A DNA stretch of 64,000 bases from Promerops cafer (Eukaryota > Chordata > Aves > Passeriformes > Nectariniidae). Below are positions 1-10,800 of the stretch, piece after piece. The DNA is taken from assembly GCA_013398275.1 (NCBI GenBank), contig VZSE01004136.1, positions 191,104-255,103 on the forward strand, written 5' to 3'. The notes under the pieces were generated by a model, which was not told the DNA's origin, searched no databases, and worked only from the letters and a program-made list of their open reading frames with translations. How positions within the stretch are numbered: position 1 is the stretch's first letter; the number at the start of each line of letters is the position of its first letter. The translations under genes and the position numbers were made by a program.

Positions 1-269
1 GGAGCGCGGCAGCCGCCCCCTCCCCTTCTCCGCCCAACCCGGGGGTCACACGCGGGTCCCCGCTCCCACCGCCCCCCATCTCACCACGGGGGGACAGCTG
101 GGCTGACAGGGCTCTGCCCAGACACATGGGGGAGGCCGTAGGGCACGGTCCCCCGCTGGGGTTACGGGGGGTGCCGGGGCGGCCAGCCCAGGGCCGGCAC
201 GGGGGGATGCGAGCACCGCGGCGGGGGTCCCCCGGGACCGCGCCCCGCGGGCGGGCACGGGGCGCTCAC
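1..269 (-). other. TOP1: TOP1 intron 1, 5' part (runs off the window)
   Basis: Minus-strand sequence directly after exon 1 begins GTGAG at 269-265, a good splice donor. The rest to the window edge is GC-rich and CpG-rich. No second TOP1 exon (the lysine-rich N-terminal region that follows DSQ in the protein) is visible, so exon 2 lies outside. The part at 158-206 carries several runs of four to six G on the plus strand. Confidence 0.85.
158..206 (+). other. G-run cluster, possible G-quadruplex
   Basis: Plus-strand G runs at 158-161, 166-171, 176-179, 191-193 and 201-206 are separated by loops of 4, 4, 11 and 7 bases. That pattern is compatible with a G-quadruplex. The G-rich strand is the template strand of TOP1 here, in the first 150 bases of intron 1. 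Confidence 0.4.
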
Positions 270-302
270 CTGGGAATCGTTGTGCAGCTGGTCCCCGCTC
301 AT
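270..302 (-). CDS. TOP1: TOP1, first coding exon (partial gene)
   Basis: Read from 302 down to 270 on the minus strand, the codons give MSGDQLHNDSQ and end exactly at a GTGAG donor. From memory, vertebrate DNA topoisomerase I starts MSGDHLHNDSQ, and its first exon encodes only this short peptide, so the match covers both sequence and exon boundary. One residue (Gln for His at position 5) differs from the human protein. TOP1 is the nuclear type IB topoisomerase, which relaxes supercoils during transcription and replication through a transient 3'-phosphotyrosyl link. The catalytic core and active-site tyrosine are encoded by later exons not present here. The ATG lies in the CpG island with a GC-rich 5' UTR upstream. 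The exon is only 33 coding bases, so identification rests on 11 residues plus splice site, island context and the gene-poor upstream region expected for this locus. Confidence 0.9.
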
Positions 303-415
303 GCCGGAGGCGCGGGCGGCCGGGCGGAGCGGAGGAGCGGCGGGCAGAGGAGCGCCGGGCGGAGCGGGACGCGGGGAGCGCAGCGCGGTTGTGTAACAGA
401 CTAAGTCCCGGTTTC
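303..415 (-). other. TOP1: Predicted TOP1 5' UTR
   Basis: This is GC-rich sequence between the TOP1 ATG and the place where transcription would start if the TATA-like box at 446-440 is used (about 30 bases downstream, near 415). The start site is an inference. CpG-island promoters often start over a broad region, so the true 5' end may be spread across 350-450. Confidence 0.5.
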
Positions 416-422
416 GGCGCTC

Positions 423-433
423 TGCGCAGGCGC
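423..433. promoter_or_regulatory. NRF1-like site in TOP1 core promoter
   Basis: TGCGCAGGCGC differs by one base from the palindromic NRF1 consensus TGCGCATGCGC. NRF1 sites are common in CpG-island promoters of growth-related genes and usually lie close to the start site, as this one would. Confidence 0.5.
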
Positions 434-439
434 GGCGCC

Positions 440-446
440 TTTTAAA
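440..446 (-). promoter_or_regulatory. TOP1: TATA-like box for TOP1
   Basis: On the minus strand 446-440 reads TTTAAAA in a fully GC-rich surround, about 140 bases upstream of the TOP1 ATG. It is a plausible weak TATA element. It is also the only A/T run longer than six bases in this part of the island. Confidence 0.4.
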
Positions 447-495
447 GCGGCGGAGAGGACTGACGAGCAGGGGGCGGGAAGCGGCCGCGCGCAAT

Positions 496-812
496 ATTTG
501 CACCCGAGCCACGCCCCCTGAGCCGGCATGATTTGCATGTGGGCCACGCCCCTCCGGCGTGACCGCTCCGACCGGCCGTCCCCCCACAGTGCGCTACTCC
601 GGCTCGCTGCTTTACATGTCCTGTCCCGCCCCTTCCTCTCCCGCCTCCAATGGCGCGGCAAAACCCGGTTCTCATTTACATGCGAGGCCCCGCCCCCTCC
701 CCGCGGCTGCCCGGCCCGGTGCATTGTGTAAGAACCCGTGCTGCTCCGTGCGCGCAGCGCGCACGCGCCACCTCCCCGCCCCCTGGCTGTATTTGCATAC
801 AAGCCCCGCCCC
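496..812 (+). promoter_or_regulatory. Five-copy array of octamer-like + GC-box module
   Basis: Five copies in the same orientation start at 496 (ATTTGCAC), 531 (ATTTGCAT), 610 (CTTTACAT), 675 (ATTTACAT) and 791 (ATTTGCAT). Each is followed, 15 or 16 bases after its first base, by a GC box of the form ACGCCCC or CCGCCCC. Between the two halves lie 7 or 8 bases, ending GCC in four of the copies. ATTTGCAT is the POU-factor octamer (Oct-1/POU2F1) and the second half fits Sp1/KLF factors. The copies at 496 and 531 are the most alike. Copy-to-copy distances are 35, 79, 65 and 116 bases, so this is not a simple tandem repeat. Confidence 0.7.
647..651 (+). promoter_or_regulatory. CCAAT box (NF-Y type)
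   Basis: CCAAT in the context CCTCCAATGGCG, inside the CpG island between the third and fourth octamer/GC-box modules. The context resembles NF-Y sites, which work in either orientation. Confidence 0.45.
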
Positions 813-1044
813 GGCCCCGCCCCCGGGGCCGCATGGCGGGAGGGCGGCTCTGAAGGGAGGCGTTTCGGCTGCGATAACCCCACAGTGACACCCCGCAGCC
901 CCTGCGCCACACGGGCTATGGGGCCCTCGGGGCTTCCCCTGAAGTCCCGCCGCGCCAGACCCCCGCGTAGGCACCAGCTCATGGGCAATTTGAGCATTTG
1001 CTAGTGAGGGGAGGCGAGCGGGGTGTGCGCCCCTGTCCCGCAGA

Positions 1045-1102
1045 CCCCTCGCTATCGGTCTCTGTGCCGCTGGCCCCTCGCTGTCGGTCCCTGTTCGCCA
1101 CC
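1045..1102 (+). repeat. Two-copy 29-bp tandem repeat at the island edge
   Basis: CCCCTCGCTATCGGTCTCTGT at 1045 recurs 29 bases later, at 1074, with two substitutions. It is a short local duplication in the outer flank of the CpG island. Confidence 0.6.
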
Positions 1103-1140
1103 GCGCCAGGCTGGAGCGCAGAGGCCGCAGGAACCACGGG

Positions 1141-2555
1141 GAGATGCTGAGGGGGGATGCAGATCAGGCAGGTTTGGGCTCACTTGACTCGTTTAAGTCA
1201 AGGACAGCACTGGTGCATTGCATACAAGAGCATTAAAAAGGGATCAGCCCGCAAGGTTTTTCTTCTAGCATAAGCAGGCTCTTAAAATTTCTCCTACAAG
1301 GAAATGGAGGGTAAAAGGGAGCCAAAGCTTTATTTTCTTTTAGCTAATGTGATAATGAAGCACGTGCCTGCCTAGAAAAACACCCCTCCTTCCTCAACCC
1401 AAACCTGAAGACATTTATTTCTGTTCTGCGGCAGCTCTTATAAACGGGTTTTCTTGTCGGTGTACTAAATGGCAGGTTTAGTATGCATGGCTGGTACGTG
1501 TCTCACAGGACTGCCTCCAGTCTTCTTGGAGCTTCCATCCTCTGCTGCAACACAGACTGTACCTTTCCTCAGCTTCTTTATACAACTAGAGCTTTGATTT
1601 GACACTAAAATAACCTGGCGCTGCCAGGCTATCTGAAGAGATACATCAAAATGTAAGCAGTGACAGCAGCCACCTATTTGCACTGCATATTTATATCCTG
1701 CAAAGGGAAAACTCTGTCACTTTTCTTACCGTCTTCAGAAGAGGATCTGAGGACTTCCTTTTTTTACTGAGAGCAGGCAAATATTTCTGGCTCTGGAGCT
1801 GTTTATTATGCAAACTGCTTTAGTCACTGTTAGATTTTTAAATACAAACATAATGAAAGGGCTGTTTCAGACACCGGGAAGAAGTGTGCGTCCCTGGCTC
1901 ACAAGAATGAGGTGAAAGCAGGCTTTGCCCGGGGTTTGAGCCCCTCCTTGCTGCTGCCATCCAGGGCTGCAGGGCTGTTTGTCTTTTGGGACACCATGGG
2001 AGGGGGCTGGCACCTCCTACTTCCAACATTAGAAATTCCTAAAAGCTCTTCCTTTGAAGCAGCAGTTTCACTTTAAACCTCACATCTTTGTCTCCCGAGG
2101 AAGCCCTGCTCAGGTGGCTGTGCCTGCCACAAGAAAGGGGCCTGCCACCACCCCCGGCACGCTGCAGCTGCAGCCAGCCCTGTGCAGGGGAAGGCAGCAC
2201 GGCCCCTTCCAGCAGCTGCCACCTTCACAGGCGTTTGCAAGCACGTCTGGTCGCCAAGCAGAGCTCCCGAAACCGGCACGCGAGAGGTTTAGTGCTGTGC
2301 TGCCGGCAGGAGCCTGCTGGCAGCCGGGTGGGAGAGCTCCCAAGGAACCGGGAGCTTCCCGGTTTGGTGTCTCAGGTCCTGACAACCACCACTCCCGCGG
2401 CAGCAGTGCCAGAGCCATTAGTGACAAGCAAAACCGTGTGCTCTGCTCTCAAACACCTCTCACACCATGGAGGGAACCTGCAGCTGAGACAGCCGTGCTC
2501 GAGCCAGAGCGAGCTGTCTCCCAGGAATCGCTTCCCATCTGCTGCACAGAGCCTC
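1141..2555. other. Intergenic, unique sequence
   Basis: There is no gene here. The block falls from the CpG island into AT-richer sequence (1200-1850), then a GC-moderate stretch (1900-2550). At 1183-1202 a 7-bp inverted repeat (CTTGACT/AGTCAAG, 6-base loop) is present. GCACGTGC at 1360-1367 is a palindromic E-box. Open frames up to 185 codons at 2054-2611 have no recognisable protein content and run into a CR1 tail. Confidence 0.7.
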
Positions 2556-2690
2556 CTTCTCTGGAGCTATTGGAAACCCACCTGGACACAAACCTGTGCA
2601 ACCTGCTCTAGGTGAGCCTGCTTTAGTAGCAGGCTGGACTAGGTGTTCTCCAGAGGCACCTCCCAAACCCAGACATTCCGTGTGGTCCGT
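2556..2690 (+). mobile_element. CR1 LINE 3' end fragment
   Basis: Contains the familiar CR1 3' UTR words: a 'cctggacacaaacctgtgcaacctgctctaggtg'-like run, then a 'ggctggactaggtgttctccagagg' equivalent and 'cctcccaaaccc'. It is diverged, truncated at its 5' end and non-coding. CR1 is the dominant retrotransposon family of birds. Confidence 0.7.
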
Positions 2691-3013
2691 TTTGTCCCCA
2701 GTCTTCCATAGGGTTTTCCTGGAGCCTGCAGGGAGCCCCTGCCCTGCTGTTAGAACCCAAGAGGCAGAGAAATATACAGCTCGTTCAAAACACATTAAAC
2801 CATAACACCTGTGCGGCCCCATCTGTTACAACGAGCTGTATGACAAAAAACCTTCTGATCTCCAAACCTATAACCTGCAGCGTGCAGGAGGCTGAGCCTC
2901 CCTCACCCCCTTCCACGCTGGCGTCCCTTGGGACACGGGAGGCTCTGCCAAAGAAGAGGAAGGCTCGTACACGACACACCACTGTACAACCCCGGGAAGT
3001 GGTCATGGCCCCA

Positions 3014-3141
3014 AGCCTGCCAGAGTCAGAGAAGCATCTGGACAACGCTCTCAAGCACATGGGATTCTTGGGGTTGTCCTGCCTGGGAGTTGGACTCGGT
3101 GATCCTGGTGCATCCCTTCCAGCTCGGGAGACTGATTCTAA
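3014..3141 (+). mobile_element. CR1 LINE 3' end fragment
   Basis: Carries the CR1 tail pattern: GAAGCATCTGGACAACGCTC, then GGAGTTGGACTCGGTGATCC and CATCCCTTCCAGCTCGG. No reverse transcriptase coding remains. It lies about 320 bp after another CR1 tail of a different subtype, so the two are separate insertions. Confidence 0.75.
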
Positions 3142-6100
3142 CCAGCCCTTTCCACAGTGTGTAGGCTGGCAGTGAAGGGGTTAACATGCGTGGACCTGCT
3201 TCCCTGGCGAGGCTGTGCACACCCCATCAAGATAAATGGAGGAAGTTCACACCTCTGAGTGCTGTGGTCTCTCTCCAGGGCTCCCTGAGACCAGTACATC
3301 ACCATCGGGTTAATGTAGCCTAAGTGATTGCCTGCAAAAAGAAACAGCTGGAAACTATGTGTTTAAATTAAATCATAAATCATCCAGGGTACAAAACCAG
3401 TAGAAAAGCCTCCAGTTCTTGATCCTGGTGAATTGTGAGATTTTATTTATCTGGTGCACTGGGGGCCTCATGCTGTGCTCAGGGTGCGTATTTTGGGAGA
3501 GAGGGGTGGGTGCTGTTTTCCTGGCCAGCTTTGCAGTCCTGTATCAGGATGGGATCTTACACCTGAGTCCCCATTCTTGTGCACGGACCAACACAAGACA
3601 AGAAATCTCGATATCCAAACCCCTAAACCCTCCTTAGTGCTCTTTCCAAGCCTTGCTCTTAGCCTCAGCTGAAGCCATCTTCATTGTGTTCCTTCAGTTA
3701 ATTCTCCTTTATATTTAACTTGATTATATGATGCATTTCAAGTATGAAAGCAAAACAAAGCTGGTAAATAAATACGCTCATATCTTGGTATTTTTTATTA
3801 CAATATTGAAAGTTCAGGCCTTAGAGCTTATTTTGGAGTGCAGAAGGAAGAACACAACACTGCCAACTAATTCAATTTTCTTAGCAGTCCCACAGATCCA
3901 AGTTCATTTGTTTAGTTTTCCTTTATATAATTTTGTAAAAAATCTCTACTTTTGTCAGAGGCAGCAGACAGTTTCTAGTATTTATGCTTTAGGAGAAAAA
4001 AAAAGCAACAAAACCCCTCCATCTGAATATGAAACAAGTGCCTTTTGCTTGTGAAGAGATAACAAAGAACCAGTTACAAAACACATTTAAACCCCAAACT
4101 CTAATTTTTAAAGGCCTGTAATGATTTCTTTAGTCTCAGCTCATTTGTAAGAGCTATGGTTTGGATATTTCTGTCACTACTGTACATTTTTGTCACAGCC
4201 AGAGACTTGCCTGATGTGCAGGATTCCCAACTGGTGTCATCCTGTAAACCTGCTGTCTCTAGAACCAAGTGACACTGGTACAAAATAGGAACAGCCAGAT
4301 ACATGACTCCCCACTCATTTTTCATTAGCATGGCCTGCTCAAAACACTCATACTTATTATGTACTGTCGGATGCATTGGAACGAAATGATCTCAGTGCTC
4401 TGAAAGAAATGCACTTTAATAAACCGCAGCAATTATTCACAGTTTTATATGTAAGGCAAGGGAGCAAATTAAGCAGAACCAGCAGATACGATTGTAAGTG
4501 TGAGCTTTCAAAGGTCAGTCTTAATTACTAAGTTTCACCTGGGATGGGAGAAGCTTGCAGAAGTCCTGGGAAATTACCAGTTAGAAAACAATAGCTAATA
4601 TCTCTTGAACTTTATTATGTCCTCATTTGCCTTGGTCAAGGGAGACAGCAGTGGTAGAGAGGTTGGTGTAATGGAAAGGAGAACATTCGGATCATAATCC
4701 AAAGAGCAGGTACCTGGATTTTCAGCTAACATTCCCAAGCACATACACACACATCTGCTGTGATGGTTTGTGGCTGCTGCATGGCCAGTGTGTAACACCA
4801 AATGCAGTCAGGCGTATTTATCCCTCTGTGCCTCATTGTCTTCCTACTCCTAGCACATAAAAGTGACTCTCCTGCTTGAGAAAACAATGAGAAGCCCATA
4901 AACAACACCTTGCTTCAGCCTGGCCTACTCATTTTGCCGTGCAGAGCAGTCAGTGCCCAGTATTTGGAGATTACCCCACCCTGGGGCTCCCGACAGCAAA
5001 GCGTGGGTGCTTTGGGAGCCCCAGAGCACGTGAGAAAAGCCACCCTTGCATAACGTGGCAGGCGTGGGAGGATGTACGATGGCTCTTTTAGAGCATTCAC
5101 ATGTTGCAAATAGAGCTGAGATAAGGAGCCATTTCATATAATCTGTGCCCCTGGAATGAATTTCTCATGAATTTAGGCTAGCTGGTTTCACTTTTATCTC
5201 CTGTAGTTGATTTCAGTGGCTGTTGCTCACAATATGACATAATTCTGTGATTCAGATTCCTGACATTGCAAGGAAAGTGTCCAAGCATTTCTATTCACAT
5301 CAGAACTGCTATTAAAAAATACCCAGAGTTAAATTTGGTACCCACAGTTAATAAATGGCTCTCCTTCACAGTACAATGAGATATTATTTCCCCTGCCTCT
5401 ACTGTTTTCCATCCAAAGGAGAGAAGAACCCCCATTTTGGGAAAGAAACTGCTCACTTGGAGTATTTCCATTTCTGGAGTTGCGCCACGTGGAGAATGCT
5501 GGGCCCAACTCCAGGAGATCCAAGCAGCCTAAACCCATCCAAAATCCACGGGAGCTCTGATACGCGTCACTCCAAGTGCCAGTCCAGACGTATCCCAGAG
5601 ACCAGCCCTGCTGAACTCGGGAACACTTTGGAAAAGGAGCCTTTAAAGACTTTGCTTGAGTCAGTGGCAAGCACTGAAAATTCAGCAGAGACTCTTGGCA
5701 CAGCTTCCCTGTGACGTGCCAGTGTGCCATTGCCCTCCTGTCCCATACCAAAAATCTACTTTTAGCTGGAGGGCTTTGAGACAGCCTAAGCTCAGCGTAG
5801 CCTGGAAAACTCAGTGGAAGAGAGCCCCCAAAAAGTGGGGAACTAACCTTAAGTGGGCTTGCCCTCCAGGCTGGAGAGGAGTCCGGCCAAAGGTGGGTGC
5901 ATTCTGACTTTAAAGCTCAAATGAGATGTGAATTGCTCACGCCTTAGTCAGGAGGTGACATGTGGCCCCATTAATGGATTTATTAGCTTTGGTGGCCCCA
6001 TGCAACTAGGTGGCACTTACCAGTGAGAAGGAGAGCCCTGTGCTCACAGGGCTGCAAGGGCTGCTCGGTTCCTGCTCTGGCACAGCTTTCTCTTGGTGAC

Positions 6101-7016
6101 TGTGCTCACTGAACTGCTTTTGCACGGCAGGGATGGCCCCAGGAGTGCTGTGTCCTGCTTGGTGCACCCAGCTGTCTGGGGGATCCCACCCTGCACTCCT
6201 TCCAGCACAGTCCTTGGACAGCCAGGAAGGCACTGGCAGCTCTTCCTGAGTGCCTCAGACCTCTTCTGCGGCTCTTCCCAGGCTCTGGATAGACCTGCTC
6301 CCCTCTTGGCACAGAAAGAAAATAAATCAGAAGGTGTTTTGCGAGTTGACACTTGATAAAGGTGAGATAGAGACCAGCGCTGCTTTTGGGGCTGCAAACC
6401 CGCTACTCTACGGAGGGTCTGTTGTAGGTTACCCTCCTTTTGGGCTCTCTGTGCTTCAACTCGTGGTCTGGCAGACAGGGCTCATGGCTCCTCCCTGCCA
6501 GTGTAGGTGAAGGGGTGAGAAATGCAGGTGTGGCATCCTCTGCTGATCAGGTGAGAGCGATCCAAAGCGGTGGGGGCCTTTTCAGGTCTGAGCTCATCAG
6601 CCTGATTCATACTGCCATTACTGAGCAGCTGTAGCTCAAGGTGGGGTCTGTTAAGGTCCCTCTTCTCCCTGGAGGTGGGTTAGCTCTTAGCCTCCCCTCT
6701 CGAGCTATCAGACTGTGCCTGGGTCCAGCCTGGGTGCAAATCCTTGGATTAATATCTGGATGTGGCGAACCATTGGCACAGGCCAGTGCAGAGCACGTCA
6801 GGGCTGCTCATTCAGGGCAGGACTGCCATGGCTCACCCCACAGAGCAAACCCACGAGCCAGCAGCACCTGCACCCGGGGTGCTAACCATGAATTCCATGT
6901 CACAGCTGGATACAATGTCCCCAGGCAGCATCACAACAGGCTGGAGAGGTTTTGGAGGAATGTTTGTGCCTAAGCCTAGGGCTGTCCAGCTGTCAGGCTA
7001 AGGCTGCTGGCTCTGA
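3142..7016. other. Intergenic, unique sequence
   Basis: No gene seen. The part at 3700-4500 is AT-rich and weakly enhancer-like. The remainder (4900-7000) has ordinary base composition. Open frames of up to 140 codons (for example 5329-5751 minus) overlap one another on both strands and resemble no protein. The only clear structure is the inverted repeat at 4981-5024. Confidence 0.65.
4981..5024. repeat. Inverted repeat, 11-bp perfect arms
   Basis: CTGGGGCTCCC at 4981-4991 and GGGAGCCCCAG at 5014-5024 are perfect reverse complements with a 22-base spacer. Inside the spacer AAAGC (4998-5002) can pair with GCTTT (5009-5013), leaving a 6-base left bulge and a 6-base loop. A CACGTG E-box follows at 5027-5032. 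Confidence 0.7.
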
Positions 7017-7780
7017 AAATCCAGTGATCAAATGTATATGTTAGATAGCCTTGCTTAAAAATGTCCATATCACTGGCTTTAAATATATTTATCATGGTTT
7101 TTCCTGAAACAGAAATCTTTCCTAAAAAAACTTGCAGTGTTAGTATTGTAACAGAGCTACAAAAGCCAAAGCATGAACCCTTGATCAGGAAATCCACCAA
7201 AACCTCAAGTGGAAATAACTAATGTAATTTTGTCAAGGAGGAAGTAATGAAGATACCTCATAAGGAAACAACAATCAATCTCAAATAATGAATGAAAATA
7301 ATGATGAAACCAATTTTTAAAATAATGAGTTTTTTGGCATGCCTTTTTTTATTCTTAAAAGAGGGTTGTTATATTCATTGGAATTTAGATTTTTAAACTC
7401 TCTAAACCCTTCTGGAACATTAAGAAATATTTCCATGTCCTGTAGAGCTCTTGATAAAATGTGAGATGAATATTGTCAAGGCCAAGGATTTCATACCTCC
7501 TTTCAAAAATCCCTAGCCTAGAAATAATGAGACTAGATTTCAAATAATAAATGTAACTTTCTGTTTAAATTCTTCACACTGATGTCTTGAAGGTACTTTT
7601 TATTATCATTTATTAAGATGAGGTGGAATAGAAACATAGACCTGATCTGCTCAATATAGCTGCACTGATTTAACACAGCAGCAAATCAGTTTAATTAGAT
7701 CAGTGATTAGACCTTATGTGAGCACTCCTCCATACTAAGGGAGGCTTACACTGCGGGTGAATTGCATCTTTGGGTCAGAG
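7017..7780. other. AT-rich block, candidate conserved non-coding element
   Basis: About 750 bp strongly enriched in A/T with many TAAT/ATTA and AATAAT words and very few CpG. It has no repeat signature and no open frame of note. Such blocks in gene deserts beside developmental regulators are often conserved enhancers. That reading is an inference from composition only. Confidence 0.35.
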
Positions 7781-7796
7781 AAACAAACTGCTGGCT

Positions 7797-7852
7797 TAAT
7801 AATAATAACAATAACAACAACAATAATAACGACGATGACAACAACAACAACG
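7797..7852 (+). repeat. (AAY)n microsatellite
   Basis: An imperfect trinucleotide run of AAT and AAC units, with two interrupting ACG/ATG units near 7830, ends in four AAC repeats. Likely polymorphic. Confidence 0.9.
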
Positions 7853-10800
7853 TTTTTCCTTTAATACAGATTTTTTTTCTTGGTGAAGCCAGAAAATGGG
7901 GCAGGTAAATGGTGAGAAGTTGCAATCATCCCCTGTGCCGAGGTGGTGGGATAAACTTCTGATGGTGGTAACCTCTAAACCCTGTTCAACAACATATCCT
8001 CATCTGGTTGGGCAAGATGGAGCAAAGCAAAACACACAAACCATAACTGGAAAAAGGATTGTCCAGCAGATCCAGTCCTTGGTCCATACCATCTATGTCT
8101 GACTCAACATTTGTGTCAATAGAGAGAAAGATAGAAGAGAAAAATCATCACTGCTTTAGAAAGCTCAGACGCTGTGGAGACAGCTCAGAGATGTGGATAA
8201 CCAGCTATCTAAAACAGTATTGAACCTAATCTAAGGCCTCTGTCTGATGCTGGTGAGGCTGCTCATCTTTTGCTGCTATTCCCAGAACAACAGGAACTCT
8301 GTGCAAGCAGCCCCTGGTGTCTGCTTGGAAAAGGGGTAGAGCTGGTCTGGGCACACACGCAGGCAGCTGGCAGCAGGATCAGCCCTTCTCAAGACAGGGA
8401 GCTTTCCTTAGCGTGTCTGAGGGTTTCTTGCATGCAGCCCCAAGACCTCCTGGCATCAGGCTGTGACACAGACAGCAGATGACTTCCTAAGGCTTTTATC
8501 AGGCTAGCACACCTCTGAATTCATCATGGAGATATGTGAGTATTAACTCTAGGTAAGCAAGTAAGGGTGTGCAGATGCAATTATAAGGAGAGACTTAGCC
8601 AGCTCTGAGTAGGTGGTTTGAAATACAGGCTTAAATATCTTTCTGTAGGGCTGGTATAAGTGGTGTGTTTGTAGGAAAGCAGCCTGGTGGAAAAGCAAAG
8701 CATAGCTCACGTATCACAGCCCAGCCACGTGGATGTGAAGAAGCCATAAAAAATAAATAAAAGTAACAAGGAGCCCGTGAGAAAGTGTCACTTCAGAGCC
8801 TGGAGCTGGAGTGGGAAGACAGCAATAGTGGTTTTGTCCAGCTCTTGGTCTCCCTGAGCTCCTGCTGCTGTACCCTCCAGGCACACAGGAGAGGCTCCAC
8901 GAGCCCATTGCAGCTGCTGCAGCCAGGCAGGGGAGCAGCCAGCAGGGACATTGTGGGGGAGATAGGAGGAGGAAGAAAGGCTCTGGAGAGGATGGAGATG
9001 CAACCTCTGTCTGCTTCCAGGCATCAAGTGAGAACCCACCCAGGTGGCACCAGCTCCTTTCTCACCTCCAGGCTGGGCCTCAGCTCTGGTTGCTGCTGCC
9101 CCCCTTTCCTTTTCCAAGACCTTCCAGATGCAGCAGAAGAAAGAGTCAGAGATGGGGCTGTACAGCCGTGAAATGCCACAGAGCAGCAATTTCCTTTCAT
9201 TCTGCCCATGAAGACCACAGCCCCTGCAGTGCTGGGAACTGTTTTTTGATCATCATCCTTAGAGCAATCAAGATGCAGAAGAAATAAATGCAAATGCACT
9301 GGGCCAGCTGCTGGCACAACCCTGAGCCAAAGCCACTCTGAAAGAAGCAAGAAAGGTTTGTTATGGTTCACAGAGCTCCAGGAAAGGTCCCAAGCCGGAC
9401 ATGCAGAGGGGAGGGGACAAATGACACCAGAGCAGCTACTCACTTCCAGTGTGGTCTGGAAGCACAGGGTGAAATCCTGGCTCCTGGGAAGCTGTGGGTG
9501 CTGAGCATCAACACCAGCAGCAAATGTCTGAGGTGTAAGAGAGCTCAGTGTCTGAGTGACAGGATCCTGATGAGCCCCGACCTGGCTCAGAGAGGTGCTG
9601 CAAGGGTTTTCCCAGGAGTATGGGCAGAGCTCTGGGGCACACAAGGTGTTGGGCAAGCGAACAAGCTGTCACTGTCAGGCTTACACGATGTGCCTCGAGC
9701 GTGTGGTGCTGCCGAGCGCTTCGCCAGCTCCATGTCTTCGTTTTGAAAGAAGCCATCCTTCATCTGTGTTGTGTTAGCTGGTGGTGAAAACACAAAGCGC
9801 TGAGCGTGGCGAGGCAGAAGGGCTGCAGGCCAGCTGCTTGAATTGCCTGCCTGCCCCAGGTCCCAGCGTTGCAGCGGGGATGCCTCTCTCCCAGGAGAGC
9901 CCTCGATGGCTGGAGTTTCCAGCCCAGCGTAGCGGAGGGAAGCAGCACCAACACAGGCTGTGCTGCTGCGCCAGGACGTGAGGACTCAGGAGCTGTTTCC
10001 CATGCAGTGGTGCCAGCTGGCAACCTGGCACAGGCAGCTCACGAGCTGTAATCCAAAATAGTTCCCAACAAGTGGGCACGGGGCCAGGCTGGGGCGGGGA
10101 GGGGAGCATGGCACTGTGCCCTCCGCAGGGTGCAGGCTGTGCACCCCGAAGCTGTGCCATCCCCATCCTGTGCTGCTCCTGATGTTAGCGAAATCCTGCT
10201 GTGCCTCCTCCCTGGAGTGAGACACCCCAGGCTGGCAGGGCCTGCTGTCACCAGAGCAGGGCACTCATTCATAAATCCAGCACTGGCTGGGATGGGGCTT
10301 AGGGGAGGAGTTGGGAATGGAGCAGGGAACAGGGACTGCTTTGTTGGGATGGAGCTGGCGTGGAGAGCATGTGTGCATGGAAGGAGCTGGGGGAAGAGGA
10401 TCAGTGGCTTTGTGGTTGAAAGCTCATGGTCAGCTGCTGCTTGCACTGCTCGTGGCATGGCTCAGCCCATCTGTGGCTCCCAGCAGCACCCTGAGCCCCT
10501 GCCTGGGGTCAGCCCACCCCAACCTCTGCCCTGTTCCTCCCAGAGCAAGCCTGGCAGAAGGGCTCACAGCAGGGAATGGTGTGGGGAAACCCCCTTATGC
10601 CAGCACACAGGACAAGCCCCAGAGACTGCAGGATCTTCTGGCTGCTCTCTTGCTTGAGGGTGCTCCTCAGGGCCTCAGTTTCCCCAGCTGCACAATGGAA
10701 AGGGTGATGCTATCTCCTTGAAGTGCTTCAGAGAGAAAATCTGCAGAAAAGCTGGCAAGGACAGGAGCTGCCATGAGCATTGCTGGCCCTGAGGGAGGAC

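Larger units (their letters stand above)
1..1140. promoter_or_regulatory. TOP1: CpG island over TOP1 promoter, exon 1 and start of intron 1
   Basis: CpG dinucleotides and G+C are very dense from the left edge to about 1140. Both fall sharply after that, with AT-rich, CpG-poor sequence from about 1180. The island covers the first coding exon of TOP1, its presumed 5' UTR and about 700 bp of upstream sequence. CpG islands of this kind are the normal promoter class of housekeeping genes such as TOP1, and are usually unmethylated and able to initiate in both directions. A divergent non-coding transcript running to the right is therefore possible, but nothing in the sequence proves it. The left limit is unknown because the window starts inside the island. 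Confidence 0.9.

Noticed and set aside
401..997. 198-codon minus-strand frame in the CpG island, upstream of TOP1
   Set aside because: It lies across the TOP1 promoter motifs. CpG islands lack stop codons by composition, and the amino-acid sequence is Arg/Gly/Ala-rich and meaningless.
9024..9656. 210-codon minus-strand frame
   Set aside because: No recognised domain, opposed by several plus-strand frames of over 100 codons.
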